Assembly: GCF_900096585.1 (NCBI RefSeq) | Contig: NZ_FMYH01000004.1 | Span: 186,001 to 250,000, forward strand | Origin: Sanguibacter gelidistatuariae | GTDB taxonomy: Bacteria; Actinomycetota; Actinomycetes; Actinomycetales; Cellulomonadaceae | Direction: 5' to 3' | DNA length: 64,000 nucleotides | Shown here: positions 16,245 to 25,081 of the stretch, piece by piece | How the letters are laid out: each line of letters begins with the position of its first letter | How positions within the stretch are numbered: the stretch's first letter is position 1 | Program-made: the position numbers and the translations under genes | Notes under the pieces: model-generated | Told to the model about the DNA's origin: nothing | The model's input: the letters and a program-made list of their open reading frames with translations, nothing else | Database searches by the model: none

Positions 16245-18316
16245 TGACGTGCCGTGAGCTGGCGCTGCACCTTGGCGGGACCACGCACGTAGAGCATGAG
16301 CCGCCGGCCTGCGTCGGTGCGGCGCGATCCAGTGAGGACGACTGCGCGCACTGCGCTTCCAGTGATGACCGCCGCGCGGTTCACCGCCCAGCCAGAGGCC
16401 CCGAAGTGCTTCCGGAAGTACACCTCCTGAGAGGCATGGAAGTAGGTATCGCGCAGACGGGTGTCATCGCTAGTCCCACCGCCGACGTGCATGGCGGTCG
16501 CGGTCGTGACCACGCCGTGATGCCACCCTGCGTGCCGGGCCCGTCGAGCCCAGTCGGTCTCCTCGGCGTACAGGAAGAACCGCTCGTCCAGCCCGCCCAC
16601 GTCGGCGAGCGCCTGCCCGCGGATGAGCAGGACGGAACCGATGACGAAGTCTTCCCGGCGATGCAGAGCTCCCAGCCCGATGGTCGTCAGCCAGCTGCCT
16701 GCTGGTGAGGGGAACGGCCAGATGACCCGGGAGGCCGCGCCGTGCTCGTCGACCTGGGTAGGCCCGACCGAGGCGAGGTCTGGGTCGGAGCGCAGTGCCT
16801 GCTGAAGCCTGCGGACGTCCTGTGGCTGGACGACGGCGTCGGGGTTGAGGAGCAGGACGTCGGCGTCAGGGTTGAGCATGGCCCGCAGCCCCTCGTTCAC
16901 ACCCGCGGCAAAACCGGAATTGCGGCCAGGGTCGATGTACCGCGCGCCGTAGCGCTCGCAGAGCCTGCGGATCACCTGGTTGGAGGAGTTGTCGACGACG
17001 ATGATCGGAAAGGACTGCGCGATGGGTGCCAGGGTGCGGTCGAGCAGGTGCGGGGAGCCGTAGGCGACGACAACGACCTCGACGCTGCGCAGGCTGTCGT
17101 CCGTGGTGTTCTTCCCAACGTCGTGCGAGGCAGGGGCGCGTGCCGCAGCGGCCGGTGAGTTCCGCGCCGACATCCGCGCGTGCGTGTCCATGAGGTGGTT
17201 CGTCACGACGTCGGTGTACAGCCGTAGGTAGGCCTCGCCGACGGCGTCCCACGAGTACTGTGCGGCACGGTCGAGACCCGCGGCGATGTGCCCGGCGCGC
17301 AGGTCGGGCGATGTGCCCACCCGCAGCAGCGCATCGCGCAGGGCAGCGGCGTCGCCAGGTGGGACGAGGGTGCCGGCGCCGTCCAGGACGTCGGGGAGGG
17401 CTCCCGTGTCGCTCGCCACGACCGGAACGCCGCTGGCCATCGCCTCGACGGCTACCCGGCCGAACTGTTCCAGCCAGCTGCTCGTGGGCAGGGAGGGGAC
17501 CGCCAGCACGTCCAAGGACTGGTAGTGGACTGCCAGGTCGCTGCCTGAGAGGTGCCCGAGGAACTCCACCCGCCCAGCCAGGTCGGTCTGCTGAGCCCGT
17601 TCGTGCAGCTGCGTCTCTCGCGGCCCGCCCCCGACGATCGACAGGTGCAGGCGCGGGTCTGAGGCCACCGCGGCCAGCAGGACGTGGACGCCCTTGTGAG
17701 ACTCGAGCCTGCCCACGTACCCGACCCGGATCTCCCCGCCATGCGGACGACGCATCTCGCCCCGCCGCGCAGGGGAGAAGACCAGGGGGTCGATGCCCAG
17801 GCTGATGGTCCGAGCGGGGGTGCGCAGCCCCTTCCCGCGCAGGATGCGTCCGGCCTCGTCGTTGCAGACCGAGACGGCAGACACCTCGCGCAACGACGAT
17901 CGTTCGATCCAGCGGAACAGCAACGGGTGGGTCTTGGTGATGTTCTGCGCCGAGTACATGATGTACGGCGCCTTGACACTGCGGTTCCCGAGCAGCCCGC
18001 GCAATGCGCGCAGGGTCAAGATCTCAGCGGTGGCCAAGGAATACGGTTCCTCGTGGATGTCGAGGAGCGCATGAGGTCTGCCCAGCTCCCGCCACAGGGC
18101 CAGCGGGTCGTAGATGAAGGCGATGGGGTGCGAACCCCACGTGCGAATCCCGACGGCGTCCTCTCCCGGGCGGGCAACGAGCTCGACGGGCATACCGCCC
18201 TCATCCCAGGCCTTCGCGGAGATCGAACGCACCGCGTGGCCGTGCGAGCGCACATAGCGTTCGCGCTCACGCCACGCGTCGACAACACCACTGTGAGAAA
18301 TCCTCAGTATCCGCAC
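16241..18316 (-). CDS. Fused GT4-GT2 bifunctional glycosyltransferase
   Basis: 691 aa, two transferases in one chain. Residues 1 to about 375 are GT4: HSGVVDAWRERERY at the start, IRVGYVGRLESHKGVHVLLA near 200, and EQFGRVAVEAMASGVPVVAS near 290. A linker of about 40 residues follows. Residues about 412-640 are GT2 of the rhamnosyltransferase type: VEVVVVAYGSP, IVVDNSSNQ, NSGFAAGVNEGL, LLLNPDAVVQP and ERFFLYAEETDWARRAR. It probably adds two consecutive sugars. GTG 18316 has GAGGAAGG upstream. First gene of the four-gene minus-strand operon. Confidence 0.85.
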   Translation of the reverse strand: MRILRISHSGVVDAWRERERYVRSHGHAVRSISAKAWDEGGMPVELVARPGEDAVGIRTWGSHPIAFIYDPLALWRELGRPHALLDIHEEPYSLATAEILTLRALRGLLGNRSVKAPYIMYSAQNITKTHPLLFRWIERSSLREVSAVSVCNDEAGRILRGKGLRTPARTISLGIDPLVFSPARRGEMRRPHGGEIRVGYVGRLESHKGVHVLLAAVASDPRLHLSIVGGGPRETQLHERAQQTDLAGRVEFLGHLSGSDLAVHYQSLDVLAVPSLPTSSWLEQFGRVAVEAMASGVPVVASDTGALPDVLDGAGTLVPPGDAAALRDALLRVGTSPDLRAGHIAAGLDRAAQYSWDAVGEAYLRLYTDVVTNHLMDTHARMSARNSPAAAARAPASHDVGKNTTDDSLRSVEVVVVAYGSPHLLDRTLAPIAQSFPIIVVDNSSNQVIRRLCERYGARYIDPGRNSGFAAGVNEGLRAMLNPDADVLLLNPDAVVQPQDVRRLQQALRSDPDLASVGPTQVDEHGAASRVIWPFPSPAGSWLTTIGLGALHRREDFVIGSVLLIRGQALADVGGLDERFFLYAEETDWARRARHAGWHHGVVTTATAMHVGGGTSDDTRLRDTYFHASQEVYFRKHFGASGWAVNRAAVITGSAVRAVVLTGSRRTDAGRRLMLYVRGPAKVQRQLTARQ

Positions 18317-18399
18317 GGCGTACCTTCCTCGGGCGGTAACAACGGTGTCCTTGCAAGATGACGGTAGGCCCCGAAAACGGGCAATCGCGAGGCGAGGTC

Positions 18400-18451
18400 G
18401 GGGTGATTCTGAAAGTCACCCCTGACTTTCGGGGAATTCCGGACGTACGGT
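18400..18451 (+). promoter_or_regulatory. Overlapping inverted repeats and promoter between divergent operons
   Basis: GGGGTGA (18400-18406) pairs with TCACCCC (18416-18422). The mutually exclusive GAAAGTCA (18411-18418) pairs with TGACTTTC (18423-18430), and CCCC (18419-18422) can also pair with GGGG (18431-18434). A -10-like TACGGT lies at 18446-18451. The repeats cover the -20 to -50 region for the plus-strand SDR gene and also face the minus-strand operon. Confidence 0.5.
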
Positions 18452-18497
18452 GTTGATGAGTCCGACAGGTCTCGTCGATTTCGAATGAGGTGAGAGT

Positions 18498-19544
18498 GTG
18501 AGAGTTCTAGTAGACGGCGATCGCGGATATCTTGGTGCGCGGATCGTCCCCTTCCTCAGATCGGCCGGTCACGAGATCGTCGGTCTGGACGCCGGCTGGT
18601 ACGACGGCTGCGACTTCGGCACCGTCCCCAGCGGCTACGAGCAGCGCACCGGTGACATCCGGGACGCCACGGCGCACGACCTCGACGGCTTCGACGCCGT
18701 CATCCACCTGGCAGCCATCTCCAACGACCCGGTGGGCCACCTCAACCCGGAGGCGACGTACTCCGTCAACGCACACGGTGCGGTCCACATGGCACGCGTG
18801 GCCAAGGAGGCGGGGGTCGAGAGGTTCCTCTTCTCCTCATCCTGCTCCCTCTACGGCGCCGCCGGCGACGCACCCGTGAACGAGACCAGCTCCTTCAACC
18901 CGGTGACCCCCTATGGCCAGAGCAAGGTCATCGCCGAAGAGGGGATCGGGGCGCTCGCAGACGCCAGCTTCAGCCCCACCTACCTGCGCAACGCCACCGC
19001 CTACGGTTCGTCGCCTCGTCTGCGGGCAGACATCGTGGTGAACAACCTCACCGGTACCGCGTTCACCACCGGCAAGGTCGAGCTGCAGTCCGACGGGACG
19101 CCGTGGCGTCCCCTCGTGCACGCCGAGGACATCGCCCGGGCATTCCTCGCAGCGCTGGAAGCTCCCCGCGAGTTGATCCATGACCAGGCGTTCAACGTCG
19201 GACGCGACGAAGACGTGGTCCAGGTGCGCGACATCGCCATCCAGGTCGCCGAGTACCTCGACGCCCCGGTGACCTTCGCCTCCGGCGCCGGCCCCGACGT
19301 TCGTGACTACCGGGTGGACTTCGCCAAGATCAAGGCCCTCCTACCGGCCTTCGTGCCGCAGTGGACCATCCGCGACGGTATCCGTGAGCTCGCTGACGAC
19401 ATGCGGCGCATCGGTCTGGTCGCGGCCGACTTCGAAGGTCCCCGGTTCGTGCGTCTGCGTCGCATTGAACAGCTCAAGGCAGCCGGGATGCTCTCGGAAG
19501 ACCTCCGGCTCACCGGCCTTGCGTCATCCGCCCTGCACGTGTGA
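18498..19544 (+). CDS. NAD-dependent epimerase/dehydratase (extended SDR)
   Basis: 348 aa. The Rossmann motif reads VDGDRGYLG: the three glycines are kept but the usual TGG is altered. The rest is standard: [24 protein letters not shown], and the catalytic PYGQSK (YxxxK). It likely acts on an NDP-hexose as an epimerase, 4-reductase or dehydratase. GTG 18498 follows GAGGTGAG. It begins a plus-strand run that includes the methyltransferase-like gene and, past an inverted RmlC-like gene, the aminotransferase and nucleotidyltransferase. Confidence 0.82.
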   Translation: MRVLVDGDRGYLGARIVPFLRSAGHEIVGLDAGWYDGCDFGTVPSGYEQRTGDIRDATAHDLDGFDAVIHLAAISNDPVGHLNPEATYSVNAHGAVHMARVAKEAGVERFLFSSSCSLYGAAGDAPVNETSSFNPVTPYGQSKVIAEEGIGALADASFSPTYLRNATAYGSSPRLRADIVVNNLTGTAFTTGKVELQSDGTPWRPLVHAEDIARAFLAALEAPRELIHDQAFNVGRDEDVVQVRDIAIQVAEYLDAPVTFASGAGPDVRDYRVDFAKIKALLPAFVPQWTIRDGIRELADDMRRIGLVAADFEGPRFVRLRRIEQLKAAGMLSEDLRLTGLASSALHV

Positions 19545-19569
19545 CCTCGTCAGAATGAAAGGCTTTGTG

Positions 19570-20748
19570 ATGACCGCAACAACAGACCGTCCCAGCGCCA
19601 CCGCAGCACAGCTGCCCGAGCCGGACCCCGCCTGGGTGTGCCGGTGGTCCGGAAGGCCAGGGGGATCGGTCGTCCTTGACCTGGGTATGCAACCTGCGGC
19701 GGACCTGTTCCCCGCACCGGACGCACCGACCCCTGACCCGGAGCACCCTCTGCGGATGGTGATCAGCTCCGTCAGCGGGCTCCTGCAGCTCGAGACGGAC
19801 CCGACCACCCCGGAAGAACCGCGCGGGGTGGAACCCGCTGCGCTGATCGCCCAGTCCGAGGCTGCCGTGCAGCAGGCCGACGACGCCGGGTTCATCCGCC
19901 CCGGGACCCGTGTCCTGGAGTATCCGAGCCCGCACGGCGGCTCGTGGGTCACCCAGCTTGCCGCCCGAGACATGATCGAGGTGGACTCCGGTCCGGCGGA
20001 GCTCATCGTCGACATCTTCGGCATGATGCACGCCGCCGACCAGCGCGCGGCTCTCGCCGAGCGTGCCGCGCACCTGGCCGACGACGGCGTCCTGCTCATG
20101 CAGTATCACACCGTCGCCGCGATCATCCGGTCGGGCATCTGGAACGCGCTGCGCCACGGCCACTTCGCCTACTACTCCACGCCCGTCCTGGTGGAGATGG
20201 GCCGCGAGGTGGGGCTCGTGGCGGTCGGGTGCTGGGAGTACCCGCTGTACGGCGGAACGATCATGCTGGCCTTCGCCAAACCGTCGGAGAGGTTCAGCGA
20301 ACAGACCCCTGACGTCACGGCCATGGTCGAACGCGAGCTGGCCGAGGGCGTGACCACTGCCGAGCACGCTGCGACCCTGGGGCAGGCCCTCGACGAGTCG
20401 GTCGCAGCGATCGAGGCGTACCTGGCGGGCACGCGCGAAGCGGGCCTGGTCGTGGGCGGCTACTGCGCGGCGTCGCGCACGTCGGCGCTGTTGCGCTCGG
20501 CGCACATCACCAGGGACGACGTCGTCGCGCTCGCGGACGCGTCGGTCGCCAAGCACGGGCTGACCATGCCTGGCAATCGCATCCCGATCGTGTCCCCTGC
20601 GGGGCTCATCGACCTCAAGCCGGACCGGGTGCTGCTCTTCGTCCCTGACCTGCTCGACGAGGTGCGTGCGGCGCTGCCGCAGATCGAGGCGAACGGCGGT
20701 CGCTGGGTAGTCCTGGACCCCATGCCCCGAGAGATCGACCCGCTCTAG
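19570..20748 (+). CDS. C-methyltransferase-like protein, probably degenerate
   Basis: 392 aa, resembling TylCIII/NovU-type sugar C-methyltransferases. The N-terminal VLDLGMQPAADLF element and the C-terminal domain (VVGGYCAASRTSALL, GNRIPIVSPAGLIDLKPDRV) are recognisable. The zinc-binding cysteines around the first element are missing (only one Cys). The SAM motif reads VLEYPSPHGGSW instead of a Gly-rich loop, the middle section is short, and the catalytic HEHF reads HGHF. The protein may have lost methyl transfer or changed function. ATG 19570 has GAAAGG upstream. It ends at a strong terminator. Confidence 0.7.
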   Translation: MTATTDRPSATAAQLPEPDPAWVCRWSGRPGGSVVLDLGMQPAADLFPAPDAPTPDPEHPLRMVISSVSGLLQLETDPTTPEEPRGVEPAALIAQSEAAVQQADDAGFIRPGTRVLEYPSPHGGSWVTQLAARDMIEVDSGPAELIVDIFGMMHAADQRAALAERAAHLADDGVLLMQYHTVAAIIRSGIWNALRHGHFAYYSTPVLVEMGREVGLVAVGCWEYPLYGGTIMLAFAKPSERFSEQTPDVTAMVERELAEGVTTAEHAATLGQALDESVAAIEAYLAGTREAGLVVGGYCAASRTSALLRSAHITRDDVVALADASVAKHGLTMPGNRIPIVSPAGLIDLKPDRVLLFVPDLLDEVRAALPQIEANGGRWVVLDPMPREIDPL

Positions 20749-20755
20749 GGCGTCA

Positions 20756-20801
20756 GACACAGCAGAAGATCCGTCCTGCGAGGCGGGTCTTCTGCTGTGT
20801 C
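20756..20801. terminator. Bidirectional terminator
   Basis: An 18-bp stem (20756-20773 with 20784-20801, one wobble pair) and 10-nt loop lie between the convergent methyltransferase-like and RmlC-like genes. It can serve both. Confidence 0.85.
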
Positions 20802-20818
20802 CACGGTCCGGCGACGAG

Positions 20819-21367
20819 TCAGAGGGTGAGCGAGGCGGAGTAGTCGGCCCAGGAGCCGGCTGCTCGGTCTCGTTCGCTGACCACGGTGATGGGCGCGGGC
20901 CACGGCACGGCAAGGTCAGGGTCGAGGTAGTTGACCGTGACGTCCTCGTCGGGTCCGTAGAAGTCGTCGATGCGATAGATGAAGTCCGTGACCGACGTCA
21001 ACGCCTGGTAGCCGTGCAGAAATCCACGGGGAATGTACACCTGTGTGCACACCTGGTCGTCCAGCAGGAACGTCTCCATCTTGCCGAAGGTCGGCGACCC
21101 CGGACGTGCGTCGATGGCGATGTCCAGCACGGCCCCGTGAGCGCAGCGCACCAGCTTCGCCTCTCCGCCACCGGAACGCCCGTGGAGCCCGCGGATGACG
21201 CCCTGGTAGGACCGCGACTGGTTCTCCTGGACGAAACCCGCCGGGTCGATGCCTGCCTGACGCAGGTAGTTGACGTCCAGCGACCGCGCAAAGTATCCCC
21301 GTTCATCACGGTGCGGTGTCGGACGAAACATGATCAAGCCAGCGATTGATGTCTCGATGATCTCCAT
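20819..21367 (-). CDS. dTDP-4-dehydrorhamnose 3,5-epimerase-like protein (RmlC family cupin)
   Basis: 182 aa. RmlC signature: DERGYFARSLD, FVQENQSRSYQGVIRGLHG with the catalytic His, KLVRCAHGAVLDIAID, and YIPRGFLHGYQAL. The family inverts C3 and/or C5 of 4-keto-6-deoxy sugars. No rmlA, rmlB or rmlD lies in the window, so the substrate may be a CDP- or other 4-keto sugar made by the neighbouring genes. I chose ATG 21367 because TATGCT sits 7 nt upstream, fitting a leaderless transcript. Divergent from the aminotransferase. Confidence 0.85.
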   Translation of the reverse strand: MEIIETSIAGLIMFRPTPHRDERGYFARSLDVNYLRQAGIDPAGFVQENQSRSYQGVIRGLHGRSGGGEAKLVRCAHGAVLDIAIDARPGSPTFGKMETFLLDDQVCTQVYIPRGFLHGYQALTSVTDFIYRIDDFYGPDEDVTVNYLDPDLAVPWPAPITVVSERDRAAGSWADYSASLTL

Positions 21368-21374
21368 AATGGGC

Positions 21375-21410
21375 AGCATAGAGGTGAGGAGGGGTGAGAG
21401 GAGGGGTGAT
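21375..21410. promoter_or_regulatory. Leaderless -10 and tandem GGGTGA repeats between divergent genes
   Basis: On the minus strand TATGCT (21375-21380) is 7 nt from the RmlC-like ATG. Just upstream, read on the plus strand, are AGGTGAG (21382-21388), GGGTGAG (21392-21398) and GGGTGAT (21404-21410); the last two are 12 bp apart. They cover the -35 region of the RmlC-like promoter and lie about 125 bp before the aminotransferase start. The same 12-bp-spaced pair recurs at two other polysaccharide promoters. Confidence 0.5.
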
Positions 21411-21534
21411 TCATCGGCGGGTGTCTTGTTCCATTTGCCAGGTGGCGCTCACACTCGAAGGTGACCTCGTAGGGAAGGACGGTCACGGCGTGCAACCCAT
21501 ACTTCGCAGTAGCCCCCCGGATCTGGGAGAACGA

Positions 21535-22896
21535 GTGAGCTTCTCCGAGTCGTCGAGTTTGCAACGAGACCTTCACCGCATGATCCCTGGTGGTTCGCAC
21601 ACCTACGCACGTTCATCGGACCAGTACCCCGAGGGCATGGCCCCTGTCATCGCGCGCGGGCGGGGCGCCAGAGTGCTCGACGTCGACGGGAACTGGTTCG
21701 TCGAGTACGGCATGGGCATGCGCGCAGTGACGCTGGGGCACGGCTACGAACCGGTCGTCGACGCCGTCAGCGCAGCGATCCGTGACGGCGTCAGCTTCAC
21801 CAGGCCCAGCGTGTGGGAGGCCCGAGCCGCGGAGACGTTCCTCAATCAGTTCCCTGGAGCGGAGATGGTGAAGTTCGCCAAGAACGGCTCCGACGTCACC
21901 TCCGCCGCCGTGAAGATCGCTCGTGCAGCCACCGGCCGCGACCTCGTCGCCATCTGTGAGACGCAACCGTTCTTCTCGACCGACGACTGGTTCATCGGCG
22001 CGACGGGCATGGGCGCCGGGGTGCCGCAGGCAGTGCGGGACCTCACTGTGGGCTTCAGGTACAACGATCTCGAGTCCTTGCGCGCGGTCCTCGATGCCAA
22101 CCTCGGTCAGGTGGCGTGCGTCATTCTCGAACAGGCCACGGCCACGGCTGAGCCCCACGCCGGGTTCCTCGAAGGAGTCCGGGAGCTCTGCGACGAGCAC
22201 GGTGTCGTGTTGATCTTCGACGAGATGATCACCGGACTGCGATGGCACGCAGGAGGCGCCCAGGCGATCTACGGCGTGCAACCAGACCTCGCGACGTGGG
22301 GCAAGGCGCTGGGCAACGGGTTCGCGATCTCTGCATTGTCAGGCAAGCGCAAGTACATGGAGCTCGGCGGGCTCAACACCGACGAGTCGCGGGTGTTCCT
22401 GCTCTCGACCACCCACGGCCCAGAGGTGGTTGGACTCGCCGCCTACGTGGCAGTGGCTCAGGCCTACCAGAGCACTGACGTCGTCGGGCTGATGGAAGCA
22501 CGCGGGAGAGACCTCGCCGACGGGATCAACAATGCCGCGCAGCACGCAGGCATCGGCTCCGCCGTAGAGGTCATCGGGCGACCGTCCTGCCTGGTCTTCG
22601 CCACCCGTGACCAGACAGGGGCTCCCTCCCAGGCGTTCCGGACCCTCTTCATCCAGGAGATGCTGCGAGCGGGGGTCCTCGGGCAGTCGTTCGTCATCTC
22701 GGCCGCGCACACTCCCGACGACATCGAGACGACGGTGGACGCCGCAGCTCAAGCGTTCGCCGTGTACGCCAAGGCGCTCGACAACGGGTCCACGCACGGG
22801 CTCCTCCAGGGGCGACCCGTCGCCCCAGCCATGCGAGAGTTCGCCGCGCCGCGGCGGCTCCCCGACGAAGTCTCTGACGAGGGAGTACTGCGATGA
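21535..22896 (+). CDS. Class III PLP-dependent aminotransferase (glutamate-1-semialdehyde aminomutase-like)
   Basis: 453 aa. GSAM/class III fold: PGGSHTYARSSDQYPEGMAP at the N-terminus, FAKNGSDVTSAAVKIARAAT, FDEMITGLRWHAGG, and the PLP lysine in TWGKALGNGF. The position in a polysaccharide locus, directly coupled to a nucleotidyltransferase, argues for a sugar or sugar-like aminotransferase rather than haem synthesis. GTG 21535 with GGGAGA upstream is the best start. It overlaps the next gene by 4 bp. Confidence 0.82.
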   Translation: MSFSESSSLQRDLHRMIPGGSHTYARSSDQYPEGMAPVIARGRGARVLDVDGNWFVEYGMGMRAVTLGHGYEPVVDAVSAAIRDGVSFTRPSVWEARAAETFLNQFPGAEMVKFAKNGSDVTSAAVKIARAATGRDLVAICETQPFFSTDDWFIGATGMGAGVPQAVRDLTVGFRYNDLESLRAVLDANLGQVACVILEQATATAEPHAGFLEGVRELCDEHGVVLIFDEMITGLRWHAGGAQAIYGVQPDLATWGKALGNGFAISALSGKRKYMELGGLNTDESRVFLLSTTHGPEVVGLAAYVAVAQAYQSTDVVGLMEARGRDLADGINNAAQHAGIGSAVEVIGRPSCLVFATRDQTGAPSQAFRTLFIQEMLRAGVLGQSFVISAAHTPDDIETTVDAAAQAFAVYAKALDNGSTHGLLQGRPVAPAMREFAAPRRLPDEVSDEGVLR

Positions 22897-23735
22897 AGGT
22901 CGTTCTCTTCTGCGGCGGTCTAGGGATGCGTATGCGTTCAGGGGACGACTCGCTCCCCAAACCCATGATGCCCATCGGCAGCCGACCGGTCTTGTGGCAC
23001 ATCATGCGGTACTACGCGCACTTCGGTCACACCGAGTTCATCCTGTGCCTCGGCCACGGCGCCCGCGCCGTGAAGGAGTACTTCCTCAACTACGACGAGA
23101 CGCACTCCAACGACTTCGTGTGGTCAGGGGGAGGCCATGACGTCGAGATGCTCGGCCGTGACATCAGCGAGTGGACGGTGACGTTCGTGGACACCGGCAT
23201 CGACACACCCATCGGTGAGCGTCTGCGCAGGGTGCGCCAGTACCTGGGTGACGACGAGATGTTCCTCGCCAACTACGGGGACGTCCTCACCGACGCTCCC
23301 CTCGACATGATGATCGAAGGGTTCGAGCTCTCCGACGCGGTCGGCAGCCTGCTCGCTGTGAGCCCGCAGGACTCCTTCCACGTGGTGCGCATCGGCGAGG
23401 ACAGCACCATCACCAAGTTCGAGCCCGTCGCCGACATGGACATGCGCATCAACGGTGGGTACTTCATACTGCGCAACGGGATCTTCGACTACCTCAACGA
23501 GAACGAGGACCTCGTCATGGACGCGTGCGTGCGCGCGGCAGCCGACGGCCGGATGCGCGCCGTGAAGTACGACGGGTTCTGGGCCCCCATGGACACCCTC
23601 AAAGAACGCTCTGCCCTCGAGGAGATGTACCGCACGGGGCAGACACCGTGGGCGGTGTGGAAGAACATCCCGAGCTCAGCGGGACGCCGGGTCGAGGTCA
23701 TCGACGTGCCTGAAGTTCTGCACGTGAGACCGTGA
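22893..23735 (+). CDS. Sugar-1-phosphate nucleotidyltransferase (RfbF/glucose-1-phosphate cytidylyltransferase-like)
   Basis: 280 aa. It resembles RfbF along its length: VVLFCGGLGMRMR and LPKPMMPIG (nucleotide loop and Lys), PVLWHIMRYYAHFG, EWTVTFVDTGIDTPIGERL, NGGYFILRNGIFDYL and GFWAPMDTLKERSALEEM. A CDP-sugar is therefore the likely product, although no CDP-glucose 4,6-dehydratase is recognisable nearby. It is coupled by ATGA to the aminotransferase and by GTGA to the pyruvyl transferase. Confidence 0.82.
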   Translation: MKVVLFCGGLGMRMRSGDDSLPKPMMPIGSRPVLWHIMRYYAHFGHTEFILCLGHGARAVKEYFLNYDETHSNDFVWSGGGHDVEMLGRDISEWTVTFVDTGIDTPIGERLRRVRQYLGDDEMFLANYGDVLTDAPLDMMIEGFELSDAVGSLLAVSPQDSFHVVRIGEDSTITKFEPVADMDMRINGGYFILRNGIFDYLNENEDLVMDACVRAAADGRMRAVKYDGFWAPMDTLKERSALEEMYRTGQTPWAVWKNIPSSAGRRVEVIDVPEVLHVRP

Positions 23736-25081
23736 AGATGGCAACACCCCCTGTCTCGGCAGCACCGGCTGCTCCCGTCGTGACGATGTTCGGCGAGTTC
23801 GGGATCGGGAACCTGGGGAACGAAGCGACCTTGAGCGAGGCGCTGCGTAGAGTGAGCGTCACTATGCCGCAGGCTGCGGTGAAGGTGCTCTGCTACGACG
23901 CTGAACGCACGCTGACGGCGCACCGCGGCGAGCATCCCCGGCTCACGACAGAGTCTGTGCTGAAGGTCGAACGCCCGGACGCACCGCACGCCTCACGGTT
24001 CCTCCCCGCGCGGCTCGGGCGGCTCGTCAGCCGCTTCGGCGACATGGGCAGGACGATCCGGGGCACACGCGGCGCGGCCATCGTCATCATCCCCGGGACA
24101 GGGATCCTCGAAGAGCTGTGGGTCGGTTCGTGGGGTGTCCCCGCCCTGCTCCTGGCCCTGGTTGTCGGTGCGTGGATCCACCACGCACCCGTCGCGATCG
24201 TGAGCGTCGGCGTGGACGTTCCTCAGAGGTTCCTCACCGCGAAGTTCTTCAGCGTCGTCGTACGCCGGGCGTCGTTGCGCACCTTCCGTGACACTCACTC
24301 CGTGGCAGCTGCGCAGACGCTGCTCGGGGGACGGTGGAGTGCAGGGCACGCACCACGACTCACCCCGGACATCGTCCTCGGTGCGCCGGTGACGGCCGTG
24401 CGGACCACCCCGGCACGTCTGTGCCTCGCCCTCGGAGTCATGCGCTACTACGGTGCCAGCGACGACGTCGACGAAGGCGCAGCCATCCACACGACCTACG
24501 TCGACGCCATCACCACCTTTGCCAGCGGCGTCCTGGCTCGAGGCTGGGACCTGAAGATCTTCGGGGGAGACGACAGTGACCTCCCCGTCGTCCGTGACGT
24601 CGAGGAGCGGCTCACCCGGTGGCTCTCGACAGGGTCCATCGCGCTGGCTCCTCGCGTCACGATCGTCGAGGCGCGCACCATGACCGAGGTCGACGAGCTC
24701 ATCGGCTCCAGTAGCGCCGTCGTCGCCACCAGATATCACAACATCGTGAGCGCGATCCGGCTGAACCGCCCCGTCATCTCCGTCAGCTACGGCAACAAGG
24801 GGCACGCTCTCATGCAGCAGGTGGGGATGGGCAGCTACTGCCAGTGGGTCGAAAGTCTCGACGCGCAGCTCCTCGACAAGCAGTTCCAGCAGGTCATCGA
24901 CGAGTCCTCAGCCGTTGAGGCGAACCTCGCAGACTGCATGGAGACATTCAAGGAGCAGTCCGCAGCGGTGTGGCAGGATGTCGCTGCCCTCTCCCCAGCG
25001 CTGCGCCACGGAGATCACAGCCTCACCATGACAGGTCTCCCCGCGCGCCCCAGCCACAGCGAGGGTAAGAAGAACTCATGA
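23732..25081 (+). CDS. Polysaccharide pyruvyl transferase family protein (CsaB-like)
   Basis: 449 aa. Family features are FGEFGIGNLGNEATL near the N-terminus, IIPGTGILEELW, and the C-terminal ATRYHNIVSAIRLNRPVISV and YGNKGHALM segment. CsaB-type enzymes add ketal pyruvate from PEP to sugars of cell-wall polymers, giving acidic groups that anchor S-layer-domain proteins. Here it probably decorates the locus product. Start GTG 23732 overlaps the upstream stop; ATG 23738 is an alternative. It overlaps the PIG-L gene by 4 bp. Confidence 0.82.
   Translation: MKMATPPVSAAPAAPVVTMFGEFGIGNLGNEATLSEALRRVSVTMPQAAVKVLCYDAERTLTAHRGEHPRLTTESVLKVERPDAPHASRFLPARLGRLVSRFGDMGRTIRGTRGAAIVIIPGTGILEELWVGSWGVPALLLALVVGAWIHHAPVAIVSVGVDVPQRFLTAKFFSVVVRRASLRTFRDTHSVAAAQTLLGGRWSAGHAPRLTPDIVLGAPVTAVRTTPARLCLALGVMRYYGASDDVDEGAAIHTTYVDAITTFASGVLARGWDLKIFGGDDSDLPVVRDVEERLTRWLSTGSIALAPRVTIVEARTMTEVDELIGSSSAVVATRYHNIVSAIRLNRPVISVSYGNKGHALMQQVGMGSYCQWVESLDAQLLDKQFQQVIDESSAVEANLADCMETFKEQSAAVWQDVAALSPALRHGDHSLTMTGLPARPSHSEGKKNS

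Noticed and set aside
21535-22896. hemL (glutamate-1-semialdehyde aminomutase for haem)
   Set aside because: Context is a sugar operon, with coupling to a nucleotidyltransferase; the family includes sugar aminotransferases.
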